8,534 nt of DNA from Legionella genomosp. 1. GTDB taxonomy: Bacteria > Pseudomonadota > Gammaproteobacteria > Legionellales > Legionellaceae. Under the pieces are notes generated by a model. That model worked only from the letters and a program-made list of their open reading frames with translations, searched no databases and was not told the origin of the DNA. Every line of letters starts with the position of its first letter. Position 1 is the stretch's first letter. This document shows positions 6,491-8,534 of this stretch, piece by piece. The position numbers and the translations under genes are program-made. The DNA lies in NCBI GenBank assembly GCA_945865355.1, contig CAMBDN010000106.1, positions 1-8,534 of the forward strand, given 5' to 3'.

Positions 6491-7891
6491 ATGAAAACGC
6501 GTAAAGAAACGGATAGCATGGGGAGCATCGAGGTTGATGCTAGCGTATATTGGGGTGCACAAACACAACGTTCTTTGATTCATTTTTCAATTGGCAACGA
6601 AAAAATTCCCATCGAAGTGATTCACTCAATGGCCATTTTAAAAAAAGCGGCGGCTATGGCGAATGAATCTTTGGGGGTTTTAGCGAAAGAAAAAGCGACG
6701 CTCATTATCCAGGTTGCTGATGAAATTATTGCTGGTAAATTAGACGCTCAATTTCCATTACATGTCTGGATGACGGGCAGTGGCACTCAATCCAATATGA
6801 ATGTTAACGAAGTCATTTCAAACCGTGCGATTGAAATTTCTGGTGGTGTCATGGGTAGCAAAACTCCCATTCACCCTAACGATCATGTCAATATGTCCCA
6901 GTCATCCAACGATACCTTTCCCACCGGAATGTGTATAACAACGGCCCGATTGTTAGTAAATAAACTGATTCCTGCTGCGAAAATTATACAAGGTGCACTT
7001 GAAGATAAATCCAAACAATGGGCGGATATCGTAAAAATTGGGCGCACGCATATGCAAGATGCTGTTCCCTTAACCTTGGGCCAAGAATTTTCAGGTTATG
7101 CGCGGCTTTTAAGCGACAATATTGCTCGATTAGAAATGGTGTTGGGCGATGTGTATCAGTTGGCCATCGGCGGAACGGCCGTGGGAACTGGGTTGAATAC
7201 GCATCCAGGATTTGCCACGCTGGCAGCAAAGAATATTAGTACAATAACCGGCCTACCATTTGTCAGTGCTCCGAATAAATTTGCAGTCCAGGGATCGCAT
7301 GATGCTTTAGTGATGGTGAGTGGCGCGTTAAAAACGTTAGCCTGCTCGTTGTATAAGATTGCTAATGATATTCGTCTGTTAAGTTGTGGGCCAAGAGCTG
7401 GGATTCATGAATTAATCATCCCCTCCAATGAGCCAGGCTCGTCCATTATGCCGGGTAAGGTGAATCCCACGCAGTGTGAAGCAATGACAATGGTGGCGGT
7501 TCAGGTCATGGCTTACGATACGGCGGTGACATTTGCTGGTGCCGGTGGTTATTTGGAAATGAACGTATACAAACCATTGATGATTTATAATATTGTACAG
7601 TCAATTAATATGATGTCGGATAGCTGCATTAATTTCACAAAATTTCTACTTGAAGGAACGCAGCCAAATAAGCCCAAAATTGATCAATATCTCAATGAAT
7701 CATTGATGTTGGTTACCGCCCTAAGTCCCGTGATTGGTTATGACAAAGCATCGCAGATTGCTCATTATGCCGCTGATCACAATTGCACATTAAAAGAGGC
7801 AAATGCGCAGTTAAAATTTGTTCAAGCCGACAAGTTTGATCAAATCATCGATCCTTATAAGATGGCCCATCCTGATAAAGCACAGGGGTAA
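6491..7891 (+). CDS. fumC: Class II fumarate hydratase
   Basis: Iron-independent fumarase that interconverts fumarate and L-malate in the TCA cycle as a cytoplasmic homotetramer. The 466 residues match E. coli FumC (467) throughout. Substrate-site motifs are W-G-A-Q-T-Q-R-S (21-28), T-G-S-G-T-Q-S-N-M-N (95-104) and S-Q-S-S-N-D-T-F-P-T (136-145). I-G-R-T-H-M-Q-D carries His187, equivalent to E. coli His188. The superfamily signature G-S-S-I-M-P-G-K-V-N-P lies at 316-326, with catalytic Ser317 and Lys323. GGAG (6480-6483) is 7 bases before the ATG, an ideal site. It lies downstream of argS on the same strand. The frame directly after its stop belongs to a permease remnant, so nothing intact follows on this strand in the window. 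The related class II lyase aspartase is unlikely given this match. Confidence 0.97.
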   Translation: MKTRKETDSMGSIEVDASVYWGAQTQRSLIHFSIGNEKIPIEVIHSMAILKKAAAMANESLGVLAKEKATLIIQVADEIIAGKLDAQFPLHVWMTGSGTQSNMNVNEVISNRAIEISGGVMGSKTPIHPNDHVNMSQSSNDTFPTGMCITTARLLVNKLIPAAKIIQGALEDKSKQWADIVKIGRTHMQDAVPLTLGQEFSGYARLLSDNIARLEMVLGDVYQLAIGGTAVGTGLNTHPGFATLAAKNISTITGLPFVSAPNKFAVQGSHDALVMVSGALKTLACSLYKIANDIRLLSCGPRAGIHELIIPSNEPGSSIMPGKVNPTQCEAMTMVAVQVMAYDTAVTFAGAGGYLEMNVYKPLMIYNIVQSINMMSDSCINFTKFLLEGTQPNKPKIDQYLNESLMLVTALSPVIGYDKASQIAHYAADHNCTLKEANAQLKFVQADKFDQIIDPYKMAHPDKAQG

Positions 7892-7900
7892 CTTAATAAG

Positions 7901-8005
7901 ATTGAGCTCATTCTTCAAGCCATCGTACCGGTATCATTTGTGCTCCTGCTCGGATATTACGCCGGGCGAAAACAATTGATAAGTCAAGAGGGAGCAAAGA
8001 ATTAA
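7901..8005 (+). pseudogene. N-terminal stump of an AEC (auxin efflux carrier) family permease
   Basis: Starting nine bases after the fumC stop and in the same frame, 34 codons read I-E-L-I-L-Q-A-I-V-P-V then S-F-V-L-L-L-G-Y-Y-A-G-R-K-Q-L-I, ending in TAA at 8003-8005. This is the characteristic first membrane segment of AEC-family transporters, with the conserved L-L-G-Y-x-A-G-R-x-x-L-I. Intact members have about 300 residues and ten predicted membrane segments; none of the rest is found downstream. The first family-like codon is ATT at 7901 and no ATG or ribosome site is present, so the start may also be mutated. Identification rests on a short but distinctive stretch. Confidence 0.65.
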
Positions 8006-8055
8006 GGTCCTAAAACCATCCTGCATGACCACTAATAGACCGGCACGACCGTCAT

Positions 8056-8091
8056 AAAAATGGTCACAACTCCTATGAGCAAGTTGTGACC
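8056..8091 (-). terminator. Rho-independent terminator of the PL14-like gene
   Basis: A perfect 10-bp stem, GGTCACAACT (8062-8071) with AGTTGTGACC (8082-8091), and a 10-base loop. Read on the minus strand it is followed by A and five T (8060-8056). It begins 15 bases after the stop of the minus-strand lyase gene, exactly where its terminator should be. On the plus strand no T tract follows, although the hairpin could still slow read-through from fumC. Confidence 0.8.
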
Positions 8092-8106
8092 TGAGTAATG
8101 CAGCTA

Positions 8107-8534
8107 TTACGGATTACCCACACAGACTCCGGGTTTTGGAGAGGTGTAAGGAAATAGTGCAAAGTCTGCAAAATCCATATAAGTACTTATCGGTGTAGCA
8201 TAATCCGAACCAGATCCTCCAAAGAACGTTTGAAATAAAATACCGTTAATATTAAGCGTTGGTACAGTTCTAAACATGATTTTTTTCTGTGTCAGAACCA
8301 ATTTTCAATCGTAGCAAACGTCGATACGTCCATTTGCAACACCGGGTGTATTTAAATGAACCGTCTGTTGTAGGTTATGCCATTGATTATCCGCAGAAAA
8401 ATGCCAATTATTACAACCTAGATGTGTTCCAAAGGGGTTGCCATATGTCCCTTTATTTGAACCATAAGTGAATAGCAATATTTCGCCTCCTGCTCGAACT
8501 TTTTTCTTGGTTGGCTCTACATAGGCACACCACA
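8107..8534 (-). pseudogene. PL14-like polysaccharide lyase, C-terminal part, interrupted by an in-frame TGA
   Basis: Family 14 lyases cleave uronic-acid polysaccharides such as alginate or glucuronan by beta-elimination and are usually secreted. One frame runs from the window edge to TAA at 8109-8107. Family features in order are G-G-E-I-L-L-F-T-Y-G, then W-H-N-L-Q-Q-T-V-H-L-N-T-P-G-V-A-N-G-R-I-D-V (a beta-strand block typical of the family), F-R-T-V-P-T-L, G-I-L-F-Q-T-F-F-G-G-S, and a Y-M-D-F-A-D-F-A-L strand near the end. Between V-C-Y-D and K-L-V-L a TGA (8307-8305) stands where the family has Gly (D-G-K), a single GGA-to-TGA change. A TTG downstream could restart only a 64-residue fragment, too short to be an enzyme. 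The N-terminal half, including any signal peptide, lies beyond the window. The family call is from pattern memory; a related jelly-roll lyase is possible. Confidence 0.75.

Noticed and set aside
8305..8307. TGA read as glycine (alternative code as in Gracilibacteria/SR1), which would make the PL14-like gene intact.
   Set aside because: argS, fumC, the transposase, the glyoxalase and the phosphotransferase contain no internal TGA, and the proteins look gammaproteobacterial. A nonsense mutation is simpler.

Overview
The window looks like a moderately AT-rich gammaproteobacterial chromosome, possibly Legionellales-like. That lineage guess rests on overall protein resemblance only. ArgS and FumC closely resemble the E. 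coli proteins over their whole length. Three intact accessory genes (an IS1380-type transposase, a GloA-like glyoxalase and an APH-fold phosphotransferase) sit among several decaying genes.

Layout. At 1-572 (minus) is the N-terminal 190 codons of a NodT-type outer-membrane efflux lipoprotein, cut by the window edge. 573-829 holds no convincing gene. 830-2640 is an IS1380-family insertion sequence whose transposase (minus) lies between about 75-bp inverted repeats. Each repeat carries a GC-rich palindrome, and the right one has gained a perfect 20-bp tandem duplication. 2641-3041 holds a minus-strand terminator hairpin and the eroded C-terminus of an ABC exporter (plus). 3042-3482 (minus) is a glyoxalase I and 3577-4563 (minus) an APH-like phosphotransferase. 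4675-6426 (plus) is argS, divergent from the phosphotransferase, followed by fumC at 6491-7891. Directly after fumC, in the same frame, is the stump of an AEC-family permease. The window closes with a minus-strand terminator (8056-8091) and the C-terminal part of a PL14-like polysaccharide lyase (8107 to the edge), interrupted by an in-frame TGA.

How it fits together. argS and fumC are intact housekeeping genes and may share transcription. The accessory genes around them (ABC exporter, AEC permease, polysaccharide lyase) are each broken differently: frameshift plus nonsense plus deletion, 3' truncation, and a single nonsense codon. With an apparently intact IS nearby, this suggests a genome losing transport and polysaccharide-degradation functions, as in host-adapting lineages. 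I see no CRISPR array, tRNA, rRNA, prophage or clearly novel multi-gene system. The most unusual items are the palindromic inverted repeats of the IS, the Asp-to-Asn change in the phosphotransferase, and the three gene remnants.
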